Notes: generated by a model not told the origin, from the letters alone. Shown: positions 1 through 9,334, counted from the stretch's first letter. The stretch is 64,000 nucleotides of DNA from Chloroflexota bacterium (GCA_021324795.1 JAJPIK010000118.1:62001-126000); one strand, 5' to 3'. A program made the numbers and translations.

Positions 1-763
1 TGCGCATCTGAATGCGGATCACATCGGCAAAAAGTTCCTTGAACTCTCCGACCGCCTCGTCAAGGGTGATGGTCCGCGGGAGGATGCGTTCCGGATGCCA
101 GTAACGCTCGATCTGCAATCCTTGCTCGGAAGCTCGCATCCACGATCCGGGGGGCAACTTATAGATGTCACGAAAGATCGTCAGAGGATAGGGGATATAG
201 AGCGCCGTCAAGTAGTGATCAAGCGCCTCTTCACACACTTCGCGACGGCAATTGGGATGGAGGAGGATCGACTTTATCTCAGAGGCAAAGAGAAGCTGGT
301 CACCAATCCGCGTGTAAAAGAGGGGTTTCTCCCCTACGCGGTCGCGAGCGATGAAGAGCTCTTGCTTACGCGAATCCCAAATGGCGAAGGCGAACATGCC
401 ATTCAGGTAATCAACACAACGGACACTATACTGCTCGTAGGCATGAATAATCGTCTCGGTATCGGAGTGCGTCGTAAAATGGTGTCCCAAGCGTTCGAGT
501 TCGTTCCGTAGCTCAACGTAGCCATAAATCTCCCCATTGAATACCAGGGCACAGCTCCGATCTTCATTGAAGACGGGTTGATGTCCCCCTTCGACATCAA
601 TAATGCTCAGCCGGCGCATCCCTAAGCCGACTGAGCCGTCGACAAAGAAGCCGCTGTCATCTGGGCCACGGTGAGCGATGATCTGATTCATTCGGTCGAG
701 GAGCCCGACGTCAAGACTGGCAGGACGTCCCGTGAAGTTATAGATTCCGCAGATTCCACACAT
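1..763 (-). CDS. asnB: Asparagine synthetase (glutamine-hydrolysing), N-terminal part, cut by window edge
   Basis: The minus-strand reading starts at the ATG at 761-763 with MCGICGIYN, so Cys2 is the expected N-terminal nucleophile of class II glutamine amidotransferases. It continues with RHGPDDSGFF and FNGEIYGY, which bind glutamine in AsnB-type enzymes. About 254 residues are visible; the synthetase domain lies beyond the left edge. The gene is 18 nt downstream of a GT4 gene on the same strand and seems to be part of the polysaccharide operon, where AsnB-like amidotransferases are common and may amidate sugar acids rather than make asparagine. That role is inference. A GAAGAAAG-like ribosome site precedes the start. 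Confidence 0.93.
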   Translation of the reverse strand, partial: MCGICGIYNFTGRPASLDVGLLDRMNQIIAHRGPDDSGFFVDGSVGLGMRRLSIIDVEGGHQPVFNEDRSCALVFNGEIYGYVELRNELERLGHHFTTHSDTETIIHAYEQYSVRCVDYLNGMFAFAIWDSRKQELFIARDRVGEKPLFYTRIGDQLLFASEIKSILLHPNCRREVCEEALDHYLTALYIPYPLTIFRDIYKLPPGSWMRASEQGLQIERYWHPERILPRTITLDEAVGEFKELFADVIRIQMR

Positions 764-781
764 ACTTTCTTCGTTATTCCT

Positions 782-2056
782 TCAACGAGTCCTTACTACT
801 TCTCTCTGCCGATGCGGCTGGCCCGCTCGAATCAAATCCAATAACCGTTGTGTCCCCTTGCGTGCGTCAAACTCCTCAACAATACGACGGCCGGCTTGTC
901 CCATCTCATCCCGAGCGGCAGGTGATAACTGAATGATGCGTTCGATAGCGGAAGCGAGAGCCTCGGGGTCACCAGGAGGCGAAAGCAGTCCTGCTCCATT
1001 GCGGACGAGCTCCGGCAAGCCGATGACGTCACTGGATACGACCGGCACTCCACGCCCCATTGCTTCGATGAGTACGAGCGGCATGCCGTCGCGATCACCA
1101 TTACGAGCGATCACGCATGGGAGCACGAAAACGGTCGCTTGATCCATGAGGGAAGGGATTGCGTGGTGGGGAAGGGCACCAAGCAGGTGAACGTACGACT
1201 CCAAACCATAGCGTTGGATCGCCTCTTCCAAAAGAGGTCTGTCTTCGCCTTGACCAACTATCTGACAAACGAAACTGAGACCGCGTTCCTTCAGAATCCG
1301 GCAGGCCTCCACGAGATAGATAAGTCCCTTGTATTCAGTCAAGCGCGCCACTGAAAGGAGTATGGTTGGAGTATCTCCCAACGGAGTGCGGAGGGAAAAT
1401 TGAGCAAGGTCGATGAGAGGATAGATGACGTGAATCTTTTCACGGTGATCAGGAGCAAAGTGATCGACGATGTATTGTTTATTGTACTGCGAAACGGTAA
1501 CTGCGAAGCTGGCCTCTCTCACCTTCAGATCAAGGAATTGGGGGGAGAGGAAGATGTCGTAGGCGTGAGCGGTAAAGCCGAAGGGGATACCAGTCAACCA
1601 AGAAAAGATGAGAGCAACCGTTGTCGCCTCGGTGGCCCAGTGAGCATGGAAATGCGTCACGCCTGCCTGTTTCAGGGTGTAGGCATGATGGGCGAGACGC
1701 TGGAACGCAGCAAGGTTCGTAAGAATTCCACCACGCCGCGCGAGATCGAATGCACGAAAGTAAGTGGTGGGGCCAATCCGGCCAAGAATCGAAAGATTTG
1801 CCCGGATGACCGCACTGCGGGGGGCGCGTGTTTCCCAGCAGTACGTGACTGGGGGCAAAGACCAGGTGGGTTCTTCACGGTACTCGTGGGCGTCCGGACG
1901 GAGAAGGGAAAACACGTGAATGGGATATCCCAATTGTTGCAGCGTCTTCATCTCGTTGACCACGGTGGCCTGAGTGATCATCGGGAAGCTACGCATGACG
2001 TAGCCAATCGAGATTGACTGCTGAGGGATCAAGCTGTCTGGGAGTTGGTCGTGCAC
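782..2056 (-). CDS. GT4-type glycosyltransferase
   Basis: Family GT4 (GT-B fold) retaining glycosyltransferase of about 424 residues. Early residues read ISIGYVMRSFPMITQ, the usual first strand of the fold. The donor domain carries SVARLTEYKGL, the FVLPC strand and the EAMGRGVPVVSSD motif with the nucleotide-sugar-binding glutamate. The open frame reaches a TTG at 2101, but the GTG at 2056 has AGGAG 11 nt upstream and is preferred; it still overlaps the preceding gene by 28 nt. The protein probably adds one sugar to the lipid-linked repeat unit in the cytoplasm; donor and acceptor cannot be read. A damaged paralogue lies at 6056-6436. Confidence 0.9.
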   Translation of the reverse strand: MHDQLPDSLIPQQSISIGYVMRSFPMITQATVVNEMKTLQQLGYPIHVFSLLRPDAHEYREEPTWSLPPVTYCWETRAPRSAVIRANLSILGRIGPTTYFRAFDLARRGGILTNLAAFQRLAHHAYTLKQAGVTHFHAHWATEATTVALIFSWLTGIPFGFTAHAYDIFLSPQFLDLKVREASFAVTVSQYNKQYIVDHFAPDHREKIHVIYPLIDLAQFSLRTPLGDTPTILLSVARLTEYKGLIYLVEACRILKERGLSFVCQIVGQGEDRPLLEEAIQRYGLESYVHLLGALPHHAIPSLMDQATVFVLPCVIARNGDRDGMPLVLIEAMGRGVPVVSSDVIGLPELVRNGAGLLSPPGDPEALASAIERIIQLSPAARDEMGQAGRRIVEEFDARKGTQRLLDLIRAGQPHRQREVVRTR

Positions 2057-3291
2057 CTTTGACTTATCTCCTCTTCGGCTATGCCCCTTAGGGTTGACCA
2101 AAACTCTTGCACCCGCGTATACCAGGCGTTTTCTTGACTGTAGGCAAATCGTTTTTTGGCAAGAGAACTATCTTTCTCTTCAAGAGCAATCCCGATCTGC
2201 TGGATAAACGTGTCAGTAGAGTCGGCGATGTAAACGACATCGGCAAAGCGATCCACGCCCGCGACGCGCGTGGTCACAATTGGTTTACTGGAGGACATGT
2301 AGTCATAAATCTTAATTGGGTCCATGCTATCGGTCAAGCGGTCGATAGTATGGGGGATAAGACAGACGTCGAGCTGCTGCAGAATCCCGGGGAGCGCCGC
2401 GTAGGGACGCGCACCGATGAAGTGAACGTTAGGGAGCTTCTTCAGTTCCTCCGCCCGGGCGACCCGGTTTTCCCAGACCGGGCCAACCATGATTAAAGTC
2501 CAGTCCGGATGTGTCACCGCGACCTGGCGGAGCAGGTCGAAGTCGACGCGATCACCGATTTGGCCGATGTATCCCAAGCGAGGAGAAGGGGTCGCGGCGA
2601 TGACCGGATCGGGAATGATCCCCTTCGTAGGAATCGCGTAGAGCGAAGTTGCATTCGGGAGCCAATATGTATGAAGATTCAGGCTCTGGGCTCTTTCGTA
2701 GAGCTGCTGGGAGACAGCGAAGACCGCGTCGACGGTGCGCGGTACTTGTTCATTCAGACGGAGGTATTCGTCACGATCGGCGAGCGGAATCAGCTCGAAC
2801 TGGGTCCAATCGTCAGTCCAGTCGTAACACGACAGGATCCGGCTTCGGAAAGCGTCCAGGGCAAAGGCGTGCAGCGGGTGCGAAAGGTAAACAATGAGGC
2901 GGTCGCCCGGCAAACGGTTCAGGCAGCTCCGCATGCGCTGAACGTAGGCGGTCGCGTTGATCCTGTTCAAGAGATCAATCTTCCGCACTATCTCCAGGCG
3001 AGTGAAGGGGAGCATCTTCTGCGAGCCGGTGTAGACCCAGACGCGATCGCTTACCTGACGAGGCTGGCCGACAATTGCCCGCCAGTGTTCGGTGCGCGCA
3101 TCGCCCAGATGGCTCGGCATGAACTTGCCGCGCAGCAGGTCCAGGAGGCTAGTCTGCACCGGAGGTGTAACGAAAAGCACCGATGCGACCTCCGGCTGTC
3201 GGGACAATTCGTAGGCAAGACGTTGTCGACGCCGCCAGAGATCACTCCACTCGTTGGTCGAAAGAAAGAGAATTTTGTAGCCTTGCGTCAT
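2029..3291 (-). CDS. Glycosyltransferase, GT4/GT1-like
   Basis: A 420-residue GT-B-type protein starting KILFLSTNEWSDLWRRRQ. The second half has LGYIGQIGDRVDFDLL, IMVGPVWEN, NVHFIGARPYAALPGIL and DPIKIYDYMSSSKPIVTT, the donor-site features of the glycosyl transferases group 1 superfamily. The arrangement resembles proteins that add sugars to exopolysaccharide precursors. An ATG at 3289-3291 preceded by AAGGGA fixes the start. Its end overlaps the next gene by 28 nt, so the two are probably translationally coupled. Substrate unknown. Confidence 0.85.
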   Translation of the reverse strand: MTQGYKILFLSTNEWSDLWRRRQRLAYELSRQPEVASVLFVTPPVQTSLLDLLRGKFMPSHLGDARTEHWRAIVGQPRQVSDRVWVYTGSQKMLPFTRLEIVRKIDLLNRINATAYVQRMRSCLNRLPGDRLIVYLSHPLHAFALDAFRSRILSCYDWTDDWTQFELIPLADRDEYLRLNEQVPRTVDAVFAVSQQLYERAQSLNLHTYWLPNATSLYAIPTKGIIPDPVIAATPSPRLGYIGQIGDRVDFDLLRQVAVTHPDWTLIMVGPVWENRVARAEELKKLPNVHFIGARPYAALPGILQQLDVCLIPHTIDRLTDSMDPIKIYDYMSSSKPIVTTRVAGVDRFADVVYIADSTDTFIQQIGIALEEKDSSLAKKRFAYSQENAWYTRVQEFWSTLRGIAEEEISQRCTTNSQTA

Positions 3292-3319
3292 TCGGGCATT
3301 CCCTTAGTCTGGACTACCG

Positions 3320-3787
3320 CTAGGTACCAAGGTGTAGGCGGCCAGATTCCACAAGATAGCGAATGAATTCGACCTTGGTCGCGAGTAGGTTGAGCTGGGA
3401 ACCTACGCCGATGAGCTGAAGGGATCGCTTGTGCAGATCCGGATAAACGTTGAGATCACTCGGCCTGCTGCTGATATGTGGCAGAAACACAATCCGGCCG
3501 CGATCACGCACGAGCCTCAGGGCTTGCGCCAGGGGCGTCACATCATTCGTGGTATAGATCATCACGTCTGCACAGCGCTCTGAATGATCGGTCGACGAAA
3601 GGAAATCGGAAAGATCGATGACGAACCCTCCTGCTGCCTCTACGAGGTCAGTAGCGATGCGTGCGATCAGCCCTGATCCGATAATTACCACATCTTCTCC
3701 GAGCTCGAGACGGACCTGGCGCAGAGCTTCGACCAGGTCGAGCGCAATGGCGAAGCCCTCAGTTTGTATCTGCGGTGAATCTTGCAT
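3320..3787 (-). CDS. Half-size dehydrogenase: Rossmann domain of an MDR-type enzyme without its catalytic domain
   Basis: A 155-residue protein containing a nucleotide-binding Rossmann fold: DVVIIGSGLIARIATDLVE near residue 32, an acidic end to the second strand (FVIDLSDFLSS), then a strand of the type RGRIVFLPH and a C-terminal RSLQLIGVGSQ helix-strand as in zinc-type (MDR) dehydrogenases. The GroES-like catalytic domain of about 150 residues is absent. It follows the fused oxidoreductase by 11 nt on the same strand and has only a weak ribosome site. It may be a relic of a sorbitol-dehydrogenase-like gene or a small accessory subunit; the sequence does not decide. Confidence 0.55.
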   Translation of the reverse strand: MQDSPQIQTEGFAIALDLVEALRQVRLELGEDVVIIGSGLIARIATDLVEAAGGFVIDLSDFLSSTDHSERCADVMIYTTNDVTPLAQALRLVRDRGRIVFLPHISSRPSDLNVYPDLHKRSLQLIGVGSQLNLLATKVEFIRYLVESGRLHLGT

Positions 3788-3798
3788 CGTATTGGCGC

Positions 3799-6075
3799 TC
3801 AGGTCGTCGGCATCTGCGCGAGAGAGATAGTGCGCTGTCGTTGCCCGGCGCGGTAGATCCCTTCGACAATCGCCTGAATTGCCCGGCCGTCTTCGCCGGA
3901 GATCTCTGGCCTGGTATCGGCGAGGACACTTTCGGCGAATCGCGTCACATACGCTCGGCGATCGCCACCAAAGCCAACCGGATCAAAACGATGCCAGTGA
4001 CCAGGAAGTCGATTACTAACCTGATGTAATGAGTAGAAACGGAAATCGTCCGGCTCTTGCAGGATCATCTGGCCATCCGTTCCCCATAGTTGAATCCGGG
4101 GCTGGTAGGTCGAGCCGCGGACGACCGAAGAGCCAACAATGGTGCCAATTGCGTTGTTGGAGTAGCGCAAGGAGACGGAAATGGTATCCTCGGTCTCAGC
4201 CGTGCTATCCAGAGTGTCGAGCTCGGCTGCCACCCGACAGACCTCGAGGCCAGTGAGGTAACGGATGATGTCGAGGTAATGCACCAAGTTGAAGATGAGG
4301 ATCCCACCGCCACTTTTTTCCCGAGAGAGTCGCCAATCCGAATGGACCCGCCCGGTGAAGCCAGATGTGAAGTAGCTTGGTGGTTTATCCATGGTCAGGT
4401 TCATTTGGATGCCAAGAATCGTTCCCAGTATTCCAGCATCGATCAGCCGCTTTGCCTCTTGAACGTACGGAAGGTAACGTTGGCAGTAGACGACCGAGAG
4501 TTTGACTCCCGCCCGTTGGCAGGCGTCGATCATCCGATCTGCGTCGGCCAGGCTGGTTGCCATCGGTTTTTCAACCATCACGTGTTTGCCACGCTCGGCC
4601 GCGCGGATAGCTAATGGTGCATGGAGGTAATGCGGCACCGAAATGAGCACCGCCTCGACATTGCTTTGATCGAGCAGAAAGTCGATGTCGGACGTATAAG
4701 GGACATTGTAGCGTCGTCCCATATCGGCGGCGATCGCTTCGTTCACGTCGGCCGCCATCGCGATTCGCGCGACCGCGGATTCTTGGATGGCATTTGCCGT
4801 CTGCAGAGCAATCTCCCCGCAACCAATCAGTCCAATCTGCAAGGTTCGCTTCTGTTCTCGTTGAGATGATGAACCATTCATTGCCACCGCACCGTTGGAC
4901 AGTTTGAGCTCAACTTCCCTAGTAACCAGTCCTGCTCGGGGTTGGATCGAGGCGCTTGGGGCGAGAAATCGTGGCATGTTTCGTCCACGAAGTCGTTGCT
5001 GCATCGGGAGACGATCCCAGTGGAAAACCGCGGCGACAATCGATTGGTCAGCCCGAGAGAGGCGGCGGTAGAACAATTCAGCTTCGGGAGGAAAGATAGC
5101 ATCGGTTATTAACGAATTCAGCTCGATGCGTCCTCTCGCGGCCAAGCGGAGAAAGGTTCGGGCTTCGCGGTCGATGCTCCAAAGCCCCGGCGAAGAGTCG
5201 TGGATCCCTAGAGAATCGACGTGGGCACCGAGAATACGTAGCCGACGATCAGAGATCTGTGCCAGATCCACGCCCCGTGTGACCCCACGGGCGCTCCCCA
5301 GTAAGACGATTCGGCCTCCCTCGGCCGTGCAGGCCAAAGCTGTTTCTAAGGCGTCTGGGTTACCACTCGCTTCAATTGTCACGTCGGCGGCGATTCCGGC
5401 AACGTCGCTGGCATGTGGACCGACGTCAAGAGTTTGGTGCGCACCAAGCCGCATCGCGAGAGGAAAGCGCCTATCGCTTCGGGCAAGGGCAATGACCGGA
5501 TAGGCTCCGCTACAGGCAGCAAGCTGAACGGCGAGAAGGCCAACGAGTCCTTGACCGACCACGGCCACGCGTTCACCAATCTGCACACCGGCCTTGCGTA
5601 CCCCTTGCAGGGCGATAATTCCCAGTTGAAGGAAACTGGCCTGAGTCAGATCGACCCCAATCGGCACCGCTGTCAATTGGTGGTCCTCGAGGACCACCGC
5701 GCTGGCGTGTGGCAAGGGGCCGGCGACGCGATCCCCCGGCTTGAAACGTGTGACTCCACTTCCCACTTCGACCACCACACCCGAGCCACTGTATCCAGGA
5801 AAGTAGGGATACTCAACGGAGGTGTTCGGCAGTCGATTAAAAAGAGCGCGCTCGGTACCCGGACTGACCAGTGACGCGTGGGTGAGAACCAGAACTTGCT
5901 GCCCACTGGGGCGGTGCAACGGAATATCAACGAGTAGGGCGCGCCCCGGCTCCGGCCAGATCACCTGCGTTGCCACGAGCGTGAGGAGCTTCTCGTTGGC
6001 CATACGCTCGACGTAGGCTGGAATTCGGTGCGGATGGCGAATCGCTTTACGGATTTTAACGGCCAGGCTTGACAT
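3799..6075 (-). CDS. Bi-domain oxidoreductase: MDR dehydrogenase fused to Gfo/Idh/MocA dehydrogenase
   Basis: One chain of about 758 residues holding two dehydrogenases. Residues 20-340 resemble zinc-type alcohol dehydrogenases (PGYSGSGVVVEVG, then VVGQGLVGLLAVQLAA as the dinucleotide site). Residues 410-750 are a Gfo/Idh/MocA oxidoreductase: IGLIGCGEIALQ, then HVMVEKPMATS with the catalytic-lysine EKP motif, then HYLDIIRYLTG. Such fusions are known in surface-glycan clusters and are thought to oxidise and reduce a nucleotide sugar in succession; the actual substrate is unknown. The frame extends to a TTG at 6099, but the ATG at 6075 has GAGG nine bases upstream. Its 5' end overlaps a glycosyltransferase relic. 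Confidence 0.88.
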   Translation of the reverse strand: MSSLAVKIRKAIRHPHRIPAYVERMANEKLLTLVATQVIWPEPGRALLVDIPLHRPSGQQVLVLTHASLVSPGTERALFNRLPNTSVEYPYFPGYSGSGVVVEVGSGVTRFKPGDRVAGPLPHASAVVLEDHQLTAVPIGVDLTQASFLQLGIIALQGVRKAGVQIGERVAVVGQGLVGLLAVQLAACSGAYPVIALARSDRRFPLAMRLGAHQTLDVGPHASDVAGIAADVTIEASGNPDALETALACTAEGGRIVLLGSARGVTRGVDLAQISDRRLRILGAHVDSLGIHDSSPGLWSIDREARTFLRLAARGRIELNSLITDAIFPPEAELFYRRLSRADQSIVAAVFHWDRLPMQQRLRGRNMPRFLAPSASIQPRAGLVTREVELKLSNGAVAMNGSSSQREQKRTLQIGLIGCGEIALQTANAIQESAVARIAMAADVNEAIAADMGRRYNVPYTSDIDFLLDQSNVEAVLISVPHYLHAPLAIRAAERGKHVMVEKPMATSLADADRMIDACQRAGVKLSVVYCQRYLPYVQEAKRLIDAGILGTILGIQMNLTMDKPPSYFTSGFTGRVHSDWRLSREKSGGGILIFNLVHYLDIIRYLTGLEVCRVAAELDTLDSTAETEDTISVSLRYSNNAIGTIVGSSVVRGSTYQPRIQLWGTDGQMILQEPDDFRFYSLHQVSNRLPGHWHRFDPVGFGGDRRAYVTRFAESVLADTRPEISGEDGRAIQAIVEGIYRAGQRQRTISLAQMPTT

Positions 6076-6436
6076 CAACCCCAACCTCGACCTTGGCAAG
6101 AGGGAATCGCTCAGGCGCTACCGATTGGATGAGCTCCAGCATGCGCGCTGCTCCTCGGGGAGCGGCAAAACACTCGACAATTGCTCGCGCTGCGTACCCC
6201 ATCCGAAGACGTTCCGACCGTGGCAGTTCACCGATACGTTGAATCGCATCGTGTTGGCGCACTCCGAGGAGCTCGACCCGCGAGTCAAGGTTGTAACGCT
6301 GGATCATTTCTTCCACGAGAGGCCGATCCGGACCATGGCCGACGATCCGGCAAACAAAGTTAATACCGCGCCGCTGCAAGTGATGGCATGCTTCGATTAA
6401 GTAGTGCAACCCTTTACCCTCGATCAAGCGTGCAAA
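6056..6436 (-). pseudogene. GT4 glycosyltransferase relic with internal deletion
   Basis: The minus frame reads ARLIEGKGLHYLIEACHHL, then FVCRIVGHGPDRPLVEEMI and RVELLGVRQHDAI. These match residues in the C-terminal domain of the intact GT4 at 782-2056 (ARLTEYKGLIYLVEACRIL, FVCQIVGQGEDRPLLEEAI). Immediately afterwards the frame jumps to RSERLRMGYAARAIVEC, which matches the last helix of that enzyme. About 80 residues with the sugar-nucleotide site (the E-A-M-G-R-G segment) are gone. The whole N-terminal domain is also missing: an in-frame TGA lies just upstream, at 6437-6439. There is no ATG; only TTG is available. The gene cannot encode an active enzyme and is probably left from a duplication. 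Confidence 0.8.
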
Positions 6437-6503
6437 CGCTCACGGGTTGCCAACCAAGTCTTACTGACGTAGCAGATGCTCCCCGATCGAGCCGGTGGCG
6501 CAC

Positions 6504-7808
6504 TCATCGTTGAACCATTTCCACTGCTCCCTCGCCTGCACCATCACGCTCGGCTTGGGGCGTATTTCGGTGAATGGTCCAGCGCTGCGGAAGCTGAAGA
6601 AATCCGATTCCCTGCTGGATCGTACTGGTCACGTCAAATACCGCCGCCTTGTCGACGACGTGGTACTTGATTTGGGTAAAGATATCCTGGGTGATACCGA
6701 CGTGGACGTAATACTGTCCGGCGAGCAGGTTCAGCTCCTCGTAGCAGACCTCGACCACGCCGGTATCACCGGGCTGGAACTGGCCCGTGGCCAGATCGAA
6801 ACGCGAGGTATTGTTGCCGTTCATCAACTGATCATCACGTAGGATATCGCAAAGGAAGACGGGATCGGACACAAAGGAGTTTGCACGAAACGCGATTCGC
6901 ACAACGACCGATTCGCCGGAGATGAAGACCGGTCGCTGCTGTCCCGAGGCGTCCGTGACGCTGACTCCGGTAATCTCGATCGGGCGGGTGTAGTGCCGTT
7001 TGACGTTACCCTGCTCCGTCCCTTTGATGCTGGCGAGGATCGGATCGGCACGGTAGCTATCCTGAAAATAGCGATCCATAACCTCTTCCACCGCGCCTTC
7101 GGCGCGGAGCTGACCGTGATCGATAAGCAAGGCGCGGGTGCAGAGGCGCTCGAGCATGTGGCGATCGTGGGAGACGACGACCATCGTCTTTCCCTGTCGG
7201 CGAAACTCATCGATCTTCTTCATACACTTATCACGGAAACGCACGTCGCCAACCGCGAGGACCTCATCGACAAGCATCACCTCAGGATCGACGTGGACGG
7301 CGACAGCGAAGCCGAGACGCACGTACATGCCCGAGGAGTACCATTTGACCGGCGTATCAATGAACTCCGCCAGCTCGGAAAACTCGACAATGCTCTCAAA
7401 CCGTTCAGCGATCTGCCGCCGCGTAAGACCGAGAATCGCGCCGTTGAGGTAAATATTCTCTCGGCCGGTGAGGTCCGGGTGAAAACCGGCGCCGAGCTCG
7501 ATAAGCGCCGAGACGCGTCCGTTAACCGAGATCTGCCCACTCGTCGGAATGGTGACTTTGGAGAGCAGCTTCAGAATCGTCGACTTACCAGCGCCGTTGG
7601 CTCCTACCAAGCCGAGAACCTCACCTTGTCGCACCTCGAAGCTGACGTCGCGCAGAGCCCAAAACTCCGAGGCACCGGGCGGGGCGACCGGATCGCGTCG
7701 GAGCCCTCGGGCAATCAGGTTCGCGAGGCTATCGCGGAGGCTTCCCCGGGCCATGTTCCGACGATATTTCTTCGAAACGTTTTGGAAGACAATCATTTCG
7801 CTGAGCAT
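6504..7808 (-). CDS. wzt: Polysaccharide ABC exporter, ATP-binding subunit with C-terminal glycan-recognition domain (Wzt type)
   Basis: 434 residues. The ATPase half has GANGAGKST (Walker A, about residue 69), a signature YSSGMYVRL typical of Wzt/TagH-type ATPases, Walker B VMLVDEVLAVGD and VVSHD as H-switch. Residues from about 260 form a beta-rich domain (EITGVSVTD..., VRIAFRAN) like Wzt_C, which in known systems recognises the modified end of the polymer. It lies 18 nt after the permease gene and works with it at the inner membrane to export the undecaprenyl-linked polysaccharide. The ATG at 7806-7808 or the ATG four codons later may be the start. Confidence 0.93.
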   Translation of the reverse strand: MLSEMIVFQNVSKKYRRNMARGSLRDSLANLIARGLRRDPVAPPGASEFWALRDVSFEVRQGEVLGLVGANGAGKSTILKLLSKVTIPTSGQISVNGRVSALIELGAGFHPDLTGRENIYLNGAILGLTRRQIAERFESIVEFSELAEFIDTPVKWYSSGMYVRLGFAVAVHVDPEVMLVDEVLAVGDVRFRDKCMKKIDEFRRQGKTMVVVSHDRHMLERLCTRALLIDHGQLRAEGAVEEVMDRYFQDSYRADPILASIKGTEQGNVKRHYTRPIEITGVSVTDASGQQRPVFISGESVVVRIAFRANSFVSDPVFLCDILRDDQLMNGNNTSRFDLATGQFQPGDTGVVEVCYEELNLLAGQYYVHVGITQDIFTQIKYHVVDKAAVFDVTSTIQQGIGFLQLPQRWTIHRNTPQAERDGAGEGAVEMVQR

Positions 7809-7826
7809 CCTTCAACCGGTGATGAA

Positions 7827-8609
7827 TCAGATCAGGTCGGCAAACTGAGCCTCGGCTTGCTTGAAGTAGCGGTAGCCGAACAGGAGGATTGCGACCGAGA
7901 CTGCAGTTGCTAGCCCCAGGTAACCCCACTCAGGATACTGTCCAAGGAGCAACGCGCGGCGGTAGCCATCGATGATGCCGGCCATCGGATTGAGCATGTA
8001 AAGCCCGCGAAAACGCTCCGGCACCATGCTAATCGGATAGATCACCGGGGTCACGTACATCCAGATCTGAGTCACCAACGGCAGGACAAAACGAATGTCA
8101 CGATAGAAGACGTTTAGGGCCGACGCCCAGAAGGCCACGCCCAGGATCAGCACAAGCTGGGCGACCAGGAGCAGTGGCACGACGACGAGCGATGGCGCGA
8201 TGGTAACGTGATAAAAGATCATCATGGCGGCAAAGACGACCGCCGAGATCAGAAAGTCGACAAAGCTTGCCGCCACCGCGGCAATCGGCAAGATCTCTCG
8301 GGGGAAATAGGTTTTGGTAACCAGACTCATATTGTTGACGAGGCTTGGGATCGCAACAGTCAGCGAGGTCGAGAGCAGTGTCCACGGCAGAAGCGCCGAA
8401 TAGGAAAAGATCGGGTAAGGCTGGCCATCCGACGGTAAGCGAGCAATCAGCGAGAAGATCAGCGTGAAGACGACCATGATCGAGATTGGCTGAATGACGG
8501 CCCAGGCCGCGCCGAGAATCGATTGCTTGTAGCGGACTTTGACGTCGCGGATCGTCCAGAGAATGAGCAGATCGCGATGCCGGTAGAGTTCGCGGAGATA
8601 CTTGACCAT
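7827..8609 (-). CDS. wzm: Polysaccharide ABC exporter, permease subunit (Wzm type)
   Basis: About 260 residues, ABC-2 permease family, with six hydrophobic segments. The N-terminal amphipathic segment RDVKVRYKQSILGAAW is characteristic of O-antigen and teichoic acid exporters, as is the KTYFPREILP cytoplasmic loop. The frame can be extended to 8702, but the ATG at 8607-8609 has AAAGGA seven bases upstream and begins with the usual MVKYLRELYRHRDLL. It is paired with the Wzt-type ATPase downstream. A second permease of the same family lies at 50443-51267. Confidence 0.93.
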   Translation of the reverse strand: MVKYLRELYRHRDLLILWTIRDVKVRYKQSILGAAWAVIQPISIMVVFTLIFSLIARLPSDGQPYPIFSYSALLPWTLLSTSLTVAIPSLVNNMSLVTKTYFPREILPIAAVAASFVDFLISAVVFAAMMIFYHVTIAPSLVVVPLLLVAQLVLILGVAFWASALNVFYRDIRFVLPLVTQIWMYVTPVIYPISMVPERFRGLYMLNPMAGIIDGYRRALLLGQYPEWGYLGLATAVSVAILLFGYRYFKQAEAQFADLI

Positions 8610-8698
8610 ATCGGATCCTTTACCAATCGCTCCGAGATAGGTAATGTCGGGTCGAGTTACAGCATGACTGGTGACAGGGACTTGGTGGATGCACCACT

Positions 8699-9334
8699 TC
8701 ACTGAAAAGGCAGGTGAAAGTTCAACTGATAATGCAAATCGCGGCGGCGCTCGCTGATCTTATGGGCCGGAACGCCACCAACGATCGTGTACTCTGGGAC
8801 GTCTTTGGTGACAACCGCGCCTGCTGCCACCACGGCACCTTTTGCTAACCGCACGCCCGGCAAGATCGTCGAGCGGGAGCCGACGTACACGTAATCCTCG
8901 ATGATGACGGGAGCGCCGACCATGGCAAAGTCGGGATCGTTTGGATCGTGCTCGGCCGTGAAGATCGCGGTTTCTCCACCAATGTTCACGTTCTCATGGA
9001 TCACGATTCCGTAGCGCCCATCAAGGAACACGTCATTGCCGATGATCGTATGCGGGCCAATCGAAATCCCATGCGGGGCATAAAAGCGCGTACGCCAATG
9101 AATGGTCGAGTTCTGACCGATCTTCATCCCAAGAAAATATCGATAGAAGAAGAGCCGAAAGGCGTGACAGGGTATGCGCCCGACCACGAAAGCGAGATAC
9201 AGCATGAAACCGCGATAGTTTAGTAGGAACCATCGCGCCGTGGGCAACAACCACCCCGGCAGGCATCGCCGGTACTTCGCGGCAAAGCCTTTGATTTCTT
9301 GACTTGGTATGGTCGCTTCTGCCATCGCCTTCAT
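8699..9334 (-). CDS. Left-handed beta-helix acyltransferase (WcaF/NodL-like)
   Basis: 211 residues. The central and C-terminal parts show hexapeptide repeats (IGPHTIIGNDVFLDG, VYVGSRSTILPGVRLAKGA) and end with GAVVAAGAVVTKDVPEY and GGVPAHKI, the classic ending of xenobiotic/maltose-type acetyltransferases that act on sugars with acetyl-CoA. Likely job: O-acetylation of a glycan or sugar precursor. ATG and the TGA of the preceding glycosyltransferase share ATGA (9331-9334), so the two are translationally coupled. Confidence 0.88.
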   Translation of the reverse strand: MKAMAEATIPSQEIKGFAAKYRRCLPGWLLPTARWFLLNYRGFMLYLAFVVGRIPCHAFRLFFYRYFLGMKIGQNSTIHWRTRFYAPHGISIGPHTIIGNDVFLDGRYGIVIHENVNIGGETAIFTAEHDPNDPDFAMVGAPVIIEDYVYVGSRSTILPGVRLAKGAVVAAGAVVTKDVPEYTIVGGVPAHKISERRRDLHYQLNFHLPFQ

